From Acidimicrobiia bacterium (GTDB taxonomy: Bacteria; Actinomycetota; Acidimicrobiia; Acidimicrobiales; Bin134), in contig JAJECA010000025.1 in NCBI GenBank assembly GCA_022822265.1, positions 1 through 64,000 on the forward strand: a stretch of 64,000 bases of DNA, written 5' to 3'. How positions within the stretch are numbered: position 1 is the first letter of the stretch; the number at the start of each line of letters is the position of its first letter. The position numbers and the translations under genes are program-made. The notes under the pieces are model-generated. The model did no database searches, had not been told where the DNA came from, and saw nothing but the letters and a program-made list of their open reading frames with translations. Below are positions 24,276 to 32,555 of the stretch, one piece after another.

Positions 24276-25150
24276 TCGGAGCGATGTTGGGGGCGGCGTT
24301 GGGCACCGGTGTGTTCACCACCGTCATGGGGCTGCGCGGCTTCTCACCGGTACCAGGAGCCCGCCGCCGGAGGCCGGACAGCCGGTTCCAAGGAACACTC
24401 ACGCGACTACTAGTTCGCACGGCCATGGCCGTAGCCGGGGCCGTAGCCGCAATCGTGTCAACCGGATGGCCGGTCGCCGGTTTCGTAGTGGGCATTGCTG
24501 CATTCCTTTCCCCAACATTGCTGAGGGCCAAGTCGAACCGCGATCGGGAGATGGACCGCATGAGCGCCCTGGCTACTTGGGTGGAGATGTTGCGGGACAC
24601 AATCAGCGCGGCATCGGGTTTGACCGAGACTTTGAAAGCCACCGCAGACTCCGCTCCTGCGATATTGCGTGCTCCCGTCAGACAGCTGGCCGCCCGGGCT
24701 GAACGTGAACCCCTCCCTGCTGCCCTGGCGAAATTTGCCGACGAGGTAGATCACACGGTTGCCGACACTGTTGCACTGTCGCTCGGGCTAGCGGCGACCA
24801 ACCAAGTGGGTTCCTTGCAGGAGTCTCTGGATGAACTCGCTGAGAACACCCGTCAAGAAGTGTCGATGCGTTTGCGGATCGAGGCCTCGCGGGTTCGGCA
24901 GTTCACCTCCGCCCGGTTGATCGCCGGTGTGGTGGCTGTGTTCTCCCTTGCCATGGTGGGCTTCAGCAGAAGTTACTTGGCGCCCTTCGACACCGTGTCG
25001 GGGCAGGTAGCACTGGCCATGATCGGCGGGCTATTCATCGGATCGGGAATTGCCCTCGAGAGAATGAGCCGGTTCAGCAGTCCGCCCCGGATTCTGGAGA
25101 TGAATCGATCTCCTCTTGCTCCAAGCCCGGCCTCAGAGCATTCCCGATGA
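24263..25150 (+). CDS. Type II secretion F-domain membrane protein (TadB-like)
   Basis: The product has 295 residues. N-terminal and C-terminal hydrophobic helices flank a cytoplasmic T2SSF domain (LATWVEMLRDTISAASGLTE, then AADSAPAI-type helices and DNL-like TADTVALSLGLAATNQVGSL). TadB forms the inner-membrane platform with TadC. It overlaps cpaF by 13 bp and tadC by 4 bp, so all are translated together. Confidence 0.87.
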   Translation: MSSLIGAMLGAALGTGVFTTVMGLRGFSPVPGARRRRPDSRFQGTLTRLLVRTAMAVAGAVAAIVSTGWPVAGFVVGIAAFLSPTLLRAKSNRDREMDRMSALATWVEMLRDTISAASGLTETLKATADSAPAILRAPVRQLAARAEREPLPAALAKFADEVDHTVADTVALSLGLAATNQVGSLQESLDELAENTRQEVSMRLRIEASRVRQFTSARLIAGVVAVFSLAMVGFSRSYLAPFDTVSGQVALAMIGGLFIGSGIALERMSRFSSPPRILEMNRSPLAPSPASEHSR

Positions 25151-26025
25151 TCGTTGGTCTAGCCATGGGCACGATGATCGGTCTTGGTCTCGCTGTGGCA
25201 TTGTGGGGTCTGTTTCCCCCTCGAGAGGCACTGCAGAACAGGCTGAGCGAACTGAGCCAGCCAATTGACCTCACGAGCCAGTCCAAGACACGCCGAGAGC
25301 GACTGGGCCGTGCCGCCGAGCAAACGTTCGGTCGATTGAATCTTCGAGGACGCCGGGTTGAGCGGGACCTCAGAGCTGCCGGGCAGACCGCCGAAGCACT
25401 GGCATTGGCAAAGCTCGGGATGCTGGTGCTAGGGGTGGGATTGCCCGTGGGAGTTTGGGTAATCACCTGGTTGGCCCGAGCGTGGGTCTCCCCGACCGTC
25501 GTGGTCCTAGCGTCGATCTTGGCGGGAGGCCTCTTGTTCTTCGTTCCAGATCTGTCATTGCGAGAAAAGGCCCGTAAGCGACGCCGGGAACTGCGGAACC
25601 ACGTCAGCACCTATCTGGACTTGGTGGGACTCCACCTGTCGGGAGGCTCGGGCATGGAACGGGCACTGACTGATGCGGCAGACCTGGGTTCTGCCTGGGG
25701 ATTTGCCGAGATCCAAAGGACCTTGCGGCAAGCTCAGTTGGCCAACGAACCGCCATGGACGGCTCTAGAGAAACTCGGTCGAGACCTCGGCTCACCGGAA
25801 CTAGAGGAGTTGGCGGCGTGGCTAAGGCTGGCCGGAACTTCTGGGTCAAGAGTGCGATCGTCCTTGCGCGTCAAAGCCCGAGGATTGCGAGAGCGGGCGA
25901 TGAACGAGGCGGAAGTAGAAGCCCAGCAGGCTACCGAGCACATGTCGCTTCCAGTGGTTCTCCTGTTCACAGGCTTTTTGGGACTCATTGGGTATCCGGC
26001 AGTGGCGGCGATTCTCAGCCCATGA
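25147..26025 (+). CDS. Type II secretion F-domain membrane protein (TadC-like)
   Basis: The product has 292 residues, with helices at residues 1-20, about 95-140 and near the C-terminus. The F domain includes HVSTYLDLVGLHLSGGSGME and the late ATEHMSLPVVLLFTGFLGLIGYPAVAAI. It pairs with the TadB-like protein at 24263-25150 as inner-membrane platform of the Tad pilus. The ATGA overlap with the previous gene indicates coupling. Confidence 0.87.
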   Translation: MIVGLAMGTMIGLGLAVALWGLFPPREALQNRLSELSQPIDLTSQSKTRRERLGRAAEQTFGRLNLRGRRVERDLRAAGQTAEALALAKLGMLVLGVGLPVGVWVITWLARAWVSPTVVVLASILAGGLLFFVPDLSLREKARKRRRELRNHVSTYLDLVGLHLSGGSGMERALTDAADLGSAWGFAEIQRTLRQAQLANEPPWTALEKLGRDLGSPELEELAAWLRLAGTSGSRVRSSLRVKARGLRERAMNEAEVEAQQATEHMSLPVVLLFTGFLGLIGYPAVAAILSP

Positions 26026-26063
26026 ATTGCACTGGGGACCAGGCTGCGAGACATGTACTTATC

Positions 26064-26079
26064 GGCGACTTGAATCGCC
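26064..26079. other. Small hairpin upstream of the Flp-like gene
   Basis: GGCGA and TCGCC (26064-26068, 26075-26079) form a 5-bp inverted repeat in the only sizeable gap (75 bp) within the Tad cluster. It may limit readthrough or separate pilin expression; no T-run is present, so the assignment is weak. Confidence 0.3.
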
Positions 26080-26100
26080 CCAATCAACTTTTGACAGGAG

Positions 26101-26307
26101 ATGACGATGAGAGTGGCTGCCAAGCTCTATGAACTGATGACCGTCGCATTGGCGGAGCTCGAACAACGCGTACGCCAGGCGTGGCAAGCCGAACGAGGGG
26201 ATGTGACCTCAACGGTGATCATCATCGCGGTCTTGGTTGCTGCGGCGGTGGCTGCCGGAGTGGTCATCACCACCTTCATCTCAGGCCAAACCAGCAAGAT
26301 CAGCTGA
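26101..26307 (+). CDS. Flp-pilin-like small protein
   Basis: The protein has 68 residues and ACAGGAG just upstream of its ATG. A basic/acidic N-terminal part ends at AERG, followed by DVTSTVIIIAVLVAAAVAAG, a 20-residue hydrophobic helix. Position (after tadC, before the TadE genes) and size match the Flp pilin of Tad systems. Processing would be after the Gly of ERG. The conserved Glu at +5 and the following Tyr of Flp pilins are absent; the +5 residue is Thr or Ser depending on the cut. It could instead be a minor pseudopilin. Confidence 0.65.
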   Translation: MTMRVAAKLYELMTVALAELEQRVRQAWQAERGDVTSTVIIIAVLVAAAVAAGVVITTFISGQTSKIS

Positions 26308-26333
26308 TCGACGACGGTGGGGCCGACCAAGTA

Positions 26334-26711
26334 ATGCAGCGCGAGCGCGGTGAAGTGACGACCGCCGTCTTGGTCGTGCCCGTTGCCATGCTCTTGGTCT
26401 TTGTGGTCGTCCAGGCAGCCCTGGTCTTTCATGCCCAGGCTCTGGTGGATGCAGCTGCTCAAGAAGGCGCCCAGGCTGGTCAAGGCCAATCGGGCACCGA
26501 GGCGGCAGCCCACTCGGCCGTGCGGTCGGTCATTGGAGCAAGCGCGGGAAGCCTGTTGTCGGACGTGGGTGTCTCTGTGCAGGCAAGCCCATCGCGGCTG
26601 ACGGTGACCGTACAGGCCGCCGTGACGTCGCTGATCCCTGGGTATCGTCCCAGCGTTTCTTCTACTGCGGCGGGACCACGCGAGGTCTTCGTTCCCGAGC
26701 ACCGGAGATGA
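26334..26711 (+). CDS. TadE-like minor pseudopilin
   Basis: The product has 125 residues. ERGEVTTAVLVVPVAMLLVF shows the TadE pattern: Gly, then Glu at +2, then a long hydrophobic helix. QAALVFHAQALVDAAAQEGAQAG is the conserved amphipathic continuation. The rest is a small extracytoplasmic domain. The ATG at 26334 is 26 bp after the pilin-like gene, and the gene overlaps the next by 4 bp. By family it helps initiate or anchor the pilus. Confidence 0.78.
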   Translation: MQRERGEVTTAVLVVPVAMLLVFVVVQAALVFHAQALVDAAAQEGAQAGQGQSGTEAAAHSAVRSVIGASAGSLLSDVGVSVQASPSRLTVTVQAAVTSLIPGYRPSVSSTAAGPREVFVPEHRR

Positions 26712-27157
26712 AGACCCAGATCCGCTGGCGCCGTCGGCCAAAGGGAATCGCGGAACGAGGAAGCAGTGTGGTGGGACTGGTGATTCTGACTCCGATAATG
26801 GCCACCCTTCTCTGCTTCGTTGTGGCTGCCGGTCGACTAGGAGTAATCGAGAGCAAGCTCACTTCTGCCGCTCGCAGCGCGGCCCGCGCCGCCTCACAAA
26901 CCCAGTCGGTCTCAAATGCGCAGGCCGCGGCATCGACAACCGCAAAGGCCACTCTGGAGCACCTGAATGCCAGTTGCCATGGAGGACCCCAGGTTCGTGT
27001 CTTGGAGCTTGATCTTCGACCGGGAGGGAAGGTGCATCTCCAAGTCTCGTGTGTGGTGAGGCTTTCGGATCTGGCCGTGCCTGGTCTGCCCGGGAGTCGA
27101 ATGGTGTCCGCAGAGTCCATTTCAGTGGTGGACCGCTTTCGAAGCGGGGGCTCGTAG
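26708..27157 (+). CDS. TadE/TadF-like pseudopilin
   Basis: The 149-residue protein has a basic N-terminus (QIRWRRRPKGIAERGSS) and then the hydrophobic helix VVGLVILTPIMATLLCFVVA. LTSAARSAARAASQTQS is the TadE-type amphipathic helix after it. Two cysteines (near CHGG and VSCVV) in the outer domain could form a disulfide. It is the second of three related genes in the cluster, coupled by ATGA to the previous one. Confidence 0.75.
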   Translation: MKTQIRWRRRPKGIAERGSSVVGLVILTPIMATLLCFVVAAGRLGVIESKLTSAARSAARAASQTQSVSNAQAAASTTAKATLEHLNASCHGGPQVRVLELDLRPGGKVHLQVSCVVRLSDLAVPGLPGSRMVSAESISVVDRFRSGGS

Positions 27158-27159
27158 CT

Positions 27160-27621
27160 ATGCCCCCAGGTCTCTCGAGAAGGACTCTTGGCCTTCTCCG
27201 ATCACGCAAGAACCGGCAACGGGGACAGGTCACGGTGGTCTTCGTCGTGTTGGCTGGAGCGCTAGTCATGCTTGGAGGGCTGGCCTACGACGGTGCCCAG
27301 ATTTTGAACGCCAAGCGGGCCGCCTCCTCCCTGGCTCTGGAGGCAGCCCGAGCCGGCGCCCAGGCGATTTCAACCGAATCCATCTACCAAGGGGAAGGGA
27401 ACGTGACCGTTGACCCTACAAAGGCGCGAATCGCGGCGTCGGAATTTCTCGGCCCAAACGATGAGTGGTCCATCTCGGTCCGGGGCGACACGGTCTCCGC
27501 AACTGTCCGGTTGACCCAGCCTCTTCGAGTGCTCTCAATGCTCGGCATTGAGTCGCGTCGGGTGACTGGCCACGCCAGTGCCCGTGCCATACAGGGAATA
27601 GACAGAGGAGATTACCTATGA
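27160..27621 (+). CDS. TadG-like pilus assembly protein
   Basis: The product has 153 residues from the ATG at 27160, two bases after the previous stop. The run QRGQVTVVFVVLAGALVMLG, then GLAYDGAQILNAKRAASSLALEAARAGAQ, is the TadG/TadE N-terminal pattern (Glu replaced by Gln). It is much shorter than full TadG proteins with a von Willebrand domain, so only the membrane-anchor part is present. It overlaps the next gene as ATGA. Confidence 0.72.
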   Translation: MPPGLSRRTLGLLRSRKNRQRGQVTVVFVVLAGALVMLGGLAYDGAQILNAKRAASSLALEAARAGAQAISTESIYQGEGNVTVDPTKARIAASEFLGPNDEWSISVRGDTVSATVRLTQPLRVLSMLGIESRRVTGHASARAIQGIDRGDYL

Positions 27622-30452
27622 ACCTGAATGAAGACCCCCGAAGGGAAATCGTCCGCGGCCTGATTTCAGCCGTGCTATTGGCGGGCTTGTTGATTGGCGT
27701 ACCGATAGTCCTGATCTTTGGGGTGGGTTGGCCACTACCCCAAGGAATCCCCTCGGGTTCGGACCTTGTGACCGCCGTCAAGACAGGCGCTGTGCCCCAC
27801 TCTGCGATCTGGAAGTCCATTTCGGTCGTTGTGTGGGTTCTTTGGTTCCTGTTGCTTACCGGAGTGGGGATAGAAGCGTGGGCCCACCTTCGAGGCCGAG
27901 TTGCCCCTCGGGTTGTCTTCTTACCCTCGTTCATCCAGCGCATATCGGCCCAAATCATGGGAGCGGCTCTCTTGATTACCTTCTCACTCCAACATCCAGG
28001 GGTTGCGATGGCCGACAATCAAGAGCTCCTAGTACCAACAGAATTCAAGATGGATGTCGAGGCCGCCGATGACGACCTGCTTGTCCATGCTGCGGAACGC
28101 CACGACAGCGTGCGCCAGTTGGCTGAGCAGTACCTGGGGGACTCAAACAGATGGACTGAGGTGTTCATGCTGGATGAAGGGCAAGCGCAACTAGACGGAG
28201 GATCGCCGTCGGACACAGACCAGTTCCAAGCCGAGTGGGAGCTTGTCGTGCCTGACGCCGACCTCGAGCAATCCTTGGTCACGGTCCAGAGCGGCGACAC
28301 CTTGTGGGGACTGGCAGCTCAGCATCTCAATGACCCAGAGAGGTGGGTTGACATCTTCGACTCCAACCAGGACATCATCCAAGACCCAGAAGTCATCTTG
28401 CCTGGATGGCAGCTTGAGATCCCCGCCCTTGATTCCAGGCCGACTCCTGCCGCGCCGCCAGCCCAACCCGTGCTACAGAAGGTCGACACAGACATCATCG
28501 AGACCCAACCCGTACCGGAAAAAGTCGACAGCGCCGCCCTTGTGTCGGCCTACGCCACGGCTAGGCCAATGGTGGTGGCCAGTGTTCCTTCCGAAAGCAC
28601 AGATCGGCCGTCTGCCCCCAGTAAGGAGGCAATGTTCGCAGTAGGTGGGCTAGGAGTCTTCGCCAGCAGCCTTGGGTGGGTGCTGGCCCGTCTTCGAAGG
28701 ACTCAGCGCCGTCGATTGCCAAATGGTCGAATGCCCGTGCCTCCCTCCACGAACGCTGTTCAGTTCGACCAACAACTGCAATCCGCTGCCGATCCTGATG
28801 CTGCTCTCTTCTTGGACGCGTCTCTGCGAATCATGTCTTCTCGGGTTGATGCCAGCGCGCCTCCAAACATCATCGGAGTGTCTCTGGACTCAAACGAAGT
28901 GTCGATCCACCTCAACTCACCCATTGAGGCTCCACCCGGATTCCACACCGGCGACGACGGCATGACTTGGTCGCTTCGGAGGGACGTCGGGCTGGAACAA
29001 CTCTTGGATGAAGCCGATGGTGTGCCTGCGCCGCTGCCCACTCTGGCCACCGTGGGCAAGGCAAGGGGCAATGAGTTTCTTCTGAACCTGGAACACATGG
29101 GCGCCCTGAGCCTGGAAGGAAGCTCTGACGCGATAGCTGGCCTTTGCTCGGCCTTGGCAATGCAGCTGGCCAGCAGCCACTTGGCCGATGATCTAACCGT
29201 CTTGTGTGTGGGATTCGGACAAGAACTCACCGTGATGGAGCGAGTCGAATACGTACCGGATGTGGCTTCCGCCATTGAGCGAATCAGGCACCACCAGCGC
29301 GAGAATCGAGCATTGTTGGGAAGCCATTCCTCCGCCGTCGGCAACAGAATTGGGGACAAAGATGACTTCTCGCACCCAATGGTGACACTGGTCCCCCATC
29401 AGCTAAGCCAGGAAGATGCCCCCGAACTCCTCGAAGCATGCGACTCCTCGGTCAGTGTCGTAGCTCACGGCCTCGACGATGCCTCGTGGGTGGGTCAATT
29501 CAACCAAGATGGCCTACTGCTTCAGCCCATCGGACTCTTACTAGAGGCACAACGGTTGCCTGATGCGGCCATCACCGCCTTTGCTGAATTGGCCTCTTCA
29601 GCGAAAGACAACGAGGGCGTAGCCCTGACCGTGCCGCCAATTCCACGACTGATCGAAGTCAAACGCGGCGCATCTGCCGTCGACCCATTGGATGCGAACA
29701 TTGAGATCCGGGTGTTGGGAACTGTAGAAGTGTCTGGGGCTGCTCAACCGTTTACGTCTCGTCGTGCACTAGATCTGGTTGCCTACCTGGCCTTCCATTC
29801 TGAAGGAGCTGATAGAGACCAGTTGCGAGCCCACATATGGCCCTCCGACGAACCACCTTCTGAGTCCACTTTGGCCAACACGGTGAGTCGAGCTCGCAAA
29901 GCCCTTGGGTCCAATGAGAACGGCGATCTGTACCTGCCAAGAGTGAGCCCCGAGGGGATTTATCGACTGCGGGAAGGGGTGGGTACCGATGTCAGCAGGT
30001 TCGAAGCCCTCGTTTCGGCTGCCCGCAATGATGCGGGCGAGCGCGGTCGAGAGCAGCTTCAATCGGCTCTCGATCTGGTGCGGGGAACACCGTTTACCGG
30101 TGGCGCCGGCGACATGTTCCGATGGGCTGATTTCGGGCTGCGTACCCACATCGACTGTCTGGTGGATACCGCGGCCCATGAATTGGCCGAACGGTGCTTG
30201 GAGGTCGGCGATACCGACGGCGCTAGAAGGGCGGTCTTGACCAGCCTCCAATTGGTCGGGGTCTGCGAGCAGTGCTACCGCTGGCGGTTGATGGCCGCGG
30301 CCGAGAACCCCACCGAGGTCCGCCAGATAATGGCGGAGCTGGTGCGCTTGCTGAAGCGGGAGAGCAACCAGCCCGAGTCCGACGATCTCATCGGCCCCGA
30401 CCTCTTGGAGCTGTACGAGCAGCTGATGTCGACTCGTTCAATGTTCAGGTAG
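27618..30452 (+). CDS. Membrane LysM protein fused to a BTAD/SARP-type regulator domain
   Basis: The product has 944 residues. Membrane helices lie at about 14-36, 62-84 and 109-130. A degenerate LysM-like segment lies at about 153-213 and a clear LysM at about 221-271 (VTVQSGDTLWGLAAQHL). A further helix follows at about 340-358 (VGGLGVFASSLGWVLARLRR), then a long cytoplasmic part. The C-terminal region from about 695 carries a winged-helix segment (RVLGTVEVSGAAQPFTSRRA) and a bacterial transcriptional activator domain with TPR-like helices. It is translationally coupled to the Tad cluster. The layout suggests wall sensing outside and DNA or protein binding inside. It overlaps the convergent DUF4349 gene by 8 bp. 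The last 250 bp are more GC-rich than the rest. Confidence 0.8.
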   Translation: MNLNEDPRREIVRGLISAVLLAGLLIGVPIVLIFGVGWPLPQGIPSGSDLVTAVKTGAVPHSAIWKSISVVVWVLWFLLLTGVGIEAWAHLRGRVAPRVVFLPSFIQRISAQIMGAALLITFSLQHPGVAMADNQELLVPTEFKMDVEAADDDLLVHAAERHDSVRQLAEQYLGDSNRWTEVFMLDEGQAQLDGGSPSDTDQFQAEWELVVPDADLEQSLVTVQSGDTLWGLAAQHLNDPERWVDIFDSNQDIIQDPEVILPGWQLEIPALDSRPTPAAPPAQPVLQKVDTDIIETQPVPEKVDSAALVSAYATARPMVVASVPSESTDRPSAPSKEAMFAVGGLGVFASSLGWVLARLRRTQRRRLPNGRMPVPPSTNAVQFDQQLQSAADPDAALFLDASLRIMSSRVDASAPPNIIGVSLDSNEVSIHLNSPIEAPPGFHTGDDGMTWSLRRDVGLEQLLDEADGVPAPLPTLATVGKARGNEFLLNLEHMGALSLEGSSDAIAGLCSALAMQLASSHLADDLTVLCVGFGQELTVMERVEYVPDVASAIERIRHHQRENRALLGSHSSAVGNRIGDKDDFSHPMVTLVPHQLSQEDAPELLEACDSSVSVVAHGLDDASWVGQFNQDGLLLQPIGLLLEAQRLPDAAITAFAELASSAKDNEGVALTVPPIPRLIEVKRGASAVDPLDANIEIRVLGTVEVSGAAQPFTSRRALDLVAYLAFHSEGADRDQLRAHIWPSDEPPSESTLANTVSRARKALGSNENGDLYLPRVSPEGIYRLREGVGTDVSRFEALVSAARNDAGERGREQLQSALDLVRGTPFTGGAGDMFRWADFGLRTHIDCLVDTAAHELAERCLEVGDTDGARRAVLTSLQLVGVCEQCYRWRLMAAAENPTEVRQIMAELVRLLKRESNQPESDDLIGPDLLELYEQLMSTRSMFR

Positions 30453-31863
30453 CCGGCGGGGCCGTCGACTCCGCTTTGCGGTTGCGGCGGCGGATCCACC
30501 AGATCAGAGCGGCGATCGCCGCGATGATGGGGAGGAAGGGCAGCAGCACTCCGACCACTATCAGCACCACGCTGAACACGGCCACCACGCCGCTGGCGCC
30601 GTCGGACACCGAATCGCCGAACCCGGGCAGGGCGTCGTCGGTGTCCACCTGAACCCACACCACCGACTCGCCCCACACCTCATCGAGGGCGGTGCCGTCG
30701 AAATCGATGGGGGTGGCGGTGACCTCAAGCTCGATGGGCAGGCCTCGGGTGGCCACCCGGCCGGCCAGGCGGCCCTCTTCGATGGGCAGCTCTAGGACCG
30801 CAGCCATGAGCTCGCTGGGCTCGATGCGGCTGAAGGTGCCCTGGGCGGGCCGGAAGTTGTCCAGGTTGAGGCGCAGGTTGCGGGTGCTAACCTCCACGTC
30901 GGTGAGCGCCGAGGTGCCGGTGTTCTCCACCTCCAGGCAGAGATAGACCCTTGCCTCGGGCTCCACGGTTATGTTCTGGACCCCCAGGCAGGGGTCGTCG
31001 GCGCGCTCGGAGACCCAGGCGGTGACCATGATCCCGGTGTCGGGCAAAACGGTGGGCGACTGGGTGATGGTGATCGTGATGGTGGCCAGATCAACCTGGT
31101 TTTGCAGGGTGCGGAGCTGGCCCCGCAGCCGCTCCAGGGTGGTCTCGCGGTCGAGCAGCTCCCGCTCGAGCTCGGCCACGTCTTCAAGATCGGTGGCGGC
31201 TTGGAGGAAGTTCCGCAGCCGCTCCACGCTGGCCTCGGCGGTGATGATGCGGCTCCGCAGATCGACGATGATCTCGGTCACATCGTCGGAGCTGATGGAC
31301 TGGTCCACCAGCTTGCCCACGCCGGCCAGCCGTTCAAGGGCGGTGGAGAAGTCGTCGGGCAGCACCTTGAAGGTGATGGCGGTGCGGGGCCGGGGCTCGG
31401 TTTGGGTGGTTTGGGCGAACACGATGCCGCCCAGGCCCTGCACGATGGCCACCGCCTCCCGGCTGGCCGCGGTCACGTCGTCGGCCTGCACCGCGATCTC
31501 GGCGGTGTAGATGATGTCGCGGCCCAGATCGGCGGGGGTGAGGGCGGTGGGAACGGCCAGGCCGCTGTCTTGGGCGAGGTCGACGTCTACCGCGGCAGCC
31601 TCATCCATGTCGTCCATCGCCATGGGAGCCTCTTCCATGGCCTCTTCTGCCGCGGGTTCCGGGCGGGCCAGCCTTTCCCCGGAGTCGTCGGCGGCGGCCG
31701 ACGGGCCATCGAAGTCGGCAGGAGCGGAAGCTGCTGCCGAGTCGTCGTCGTTTCCGGCATTACAGGCACCGAGCAGTACAAACACCACACTGACCAATGC
31801 CAGCAACACGAAGCTCAGGGGGCGGCGCTTGGGCCTGGTTGAAGTGCGGATCGCGTCGTACAT
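30445..31863 (-). CDS. DUF4349 membrane-associated lipoprotein
   Basis: The product has 472 residues. A lipoprotein signal (VFVLLGAC) is followed by an acidic low-complexity stretch rich in Ala, Glu, Asp and Met (to about residue 95), then the DUF4349 domain: IIYTAEIAVQADDVTAASREA, GGIVFAQ, then a coiled coil (AELERELLDRETTLERLRGQ) and VDLATITITI. Near the C-terminus a helix (GVVAVFSVVLIVVGVLLPFL) spans the membrane, followed by a basic tail. Function is not known for the family; related proteins are surface proteins of actinobacteria. It is transcribed divergently from the sigma factor gene at 31932. Confidence 0.82.
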   Translation of the reverse strand: MYDAIRTSTRPKRRPLSFVLLALVSVVFVLLGACNAGNDDDSAAASAPADFDGPSAAADDSGERLARPEPAAEEAMEEAPMAMDDMDEAAAVDVDLAQDSGLAVPTALTPADLGRDIIYTAEIAVQADDVTAASREAVAIVQGLGGIVFAQTTQTEPRPRTAITFKVLPDDFSTALERLAGVGKLVDQSISSDDVTEIIVDLRSRIITAEASVERLRNFLQAATDLEDVAELERELLDRETTLERLRGQLRTLQNQVDLATITITITQSPTVLPDTGIMVTAWVSERADDPCLGVQNITVEPEARVYLCLEVENTGTSALTDVEVSTRNLRLNLDNFRPAQGTFSRIEPSELMAAVLELPIEEGRLAGRVATRGLPIELEVTATPIDFDGTALDEVWGESVVWVQVDTDDALPGFGDSVSDGASGVVAVFSVVLIVVGVLLPFLPIIAAIAALIWWIRRRNRKAESTAPPAT

Positions 31864-31931
31864 GGATTCCTCCCCTATCGAGCGTTGGCAACTATGACGA
31901 AAGGCGGGGCGGATTAGTTCCCGGCGGGTCT

Positions 31932-32555
31932 ATGTCACTGTGCAACCAACGGTGGGCCACGGGTGGGTACCCTCGGGGCATCAGAGGCGCGGCGGATGAC
32001 ACCGAGCTGGTGAAGAATGCCCAGAAGGGCGACCAAGACGCCCTCGATGCCCTGCTGCGCCAGCACTACAACCAGATCTTCGCCATCTGCCGACGGCTGG
32101 CCGGCAACGAGGCCGACGCCCTCGATGCCACTCAAGAGGCGCTCATCACCCTGGTGCGGCGCATCGACCGCTTCGACGGGCGCTCCCGGTTCACCACCTG
32201 GATGCACCGGGTGGTGACCAATGCCTGTTTGGACGAGCTGCGGCGGCGGGGGCGGCGCCCGGTGCCGTCCCCCGTGGAGGAGCAGCCCTTGGTGGCCACC
32301 GAGCGGCCGGTGGTTGATTCGGTGGTTGATCGGCTCGATATTGAATCGGCTTTGGCCCAGCTCCCCGAGATGTTCCGGGTGCCGGTGGTGCTGTGCGACC
32401 AGGTGGGCTTGAGCTATGAGGAGATTGCCGACGAGCTGAACATCGCCCCCGGGACAGTGAGGTCCCGCATCTCCCGGGGGCGCCGACGGCTGGCGGAAGT
32501 GCTGCGCGGGAACCCAGACGACCCCGGCCAACGTCACACTGGGGAGAGACCATGA
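31932..32555 (+). CDS. ECF sigma factor (SigM-like by position)
   Basis: The product has 207 residues. Region 2: ALLRQHYNQIFAICRRL, DALDATQEALITLVRRIDRF and FTTWMHRVVTNACLDELRRR. Region 4: LPEMFRVPVVLCDQVGLSYEEIADEL and IAPGTVRSRISRGRRRL. The ATG at 31932 is the only usable start near the conserved part. The next gene is a membrane anti-sigma factor coupled by ATGA. In mycobacteria sigM and its anti-sigma lie immediately before trxB-trxA-cwlM near the origin, the same order as here; that supports the SigM-like label but not its regulon. Confidence 0.9.
   Translation: MSLCNQRWATGGYPRGIRGAADDTELVKNAQKGDQDALDALLRQHYNQIFAICRRLAGNEADALDATQEALITLVRRIDRFDGRSRFTTWMHRVVTNACLDELRRRGRRPVPSPVEEQPLVATERPVVDSVVDRLDIESALAQLPEMFRVPVVLCDQVGLSYEEIADELNIAPGTVRSRISRGRRRLAEVLRGNPDDPGQRHTGERP

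Noticed and set aside
26064-26079. Riboswitch before the pilin-like gene
   Set aside because: The hairpin is only 5 bp and the gap is 75 bp; nothing resembles a known aptamer.
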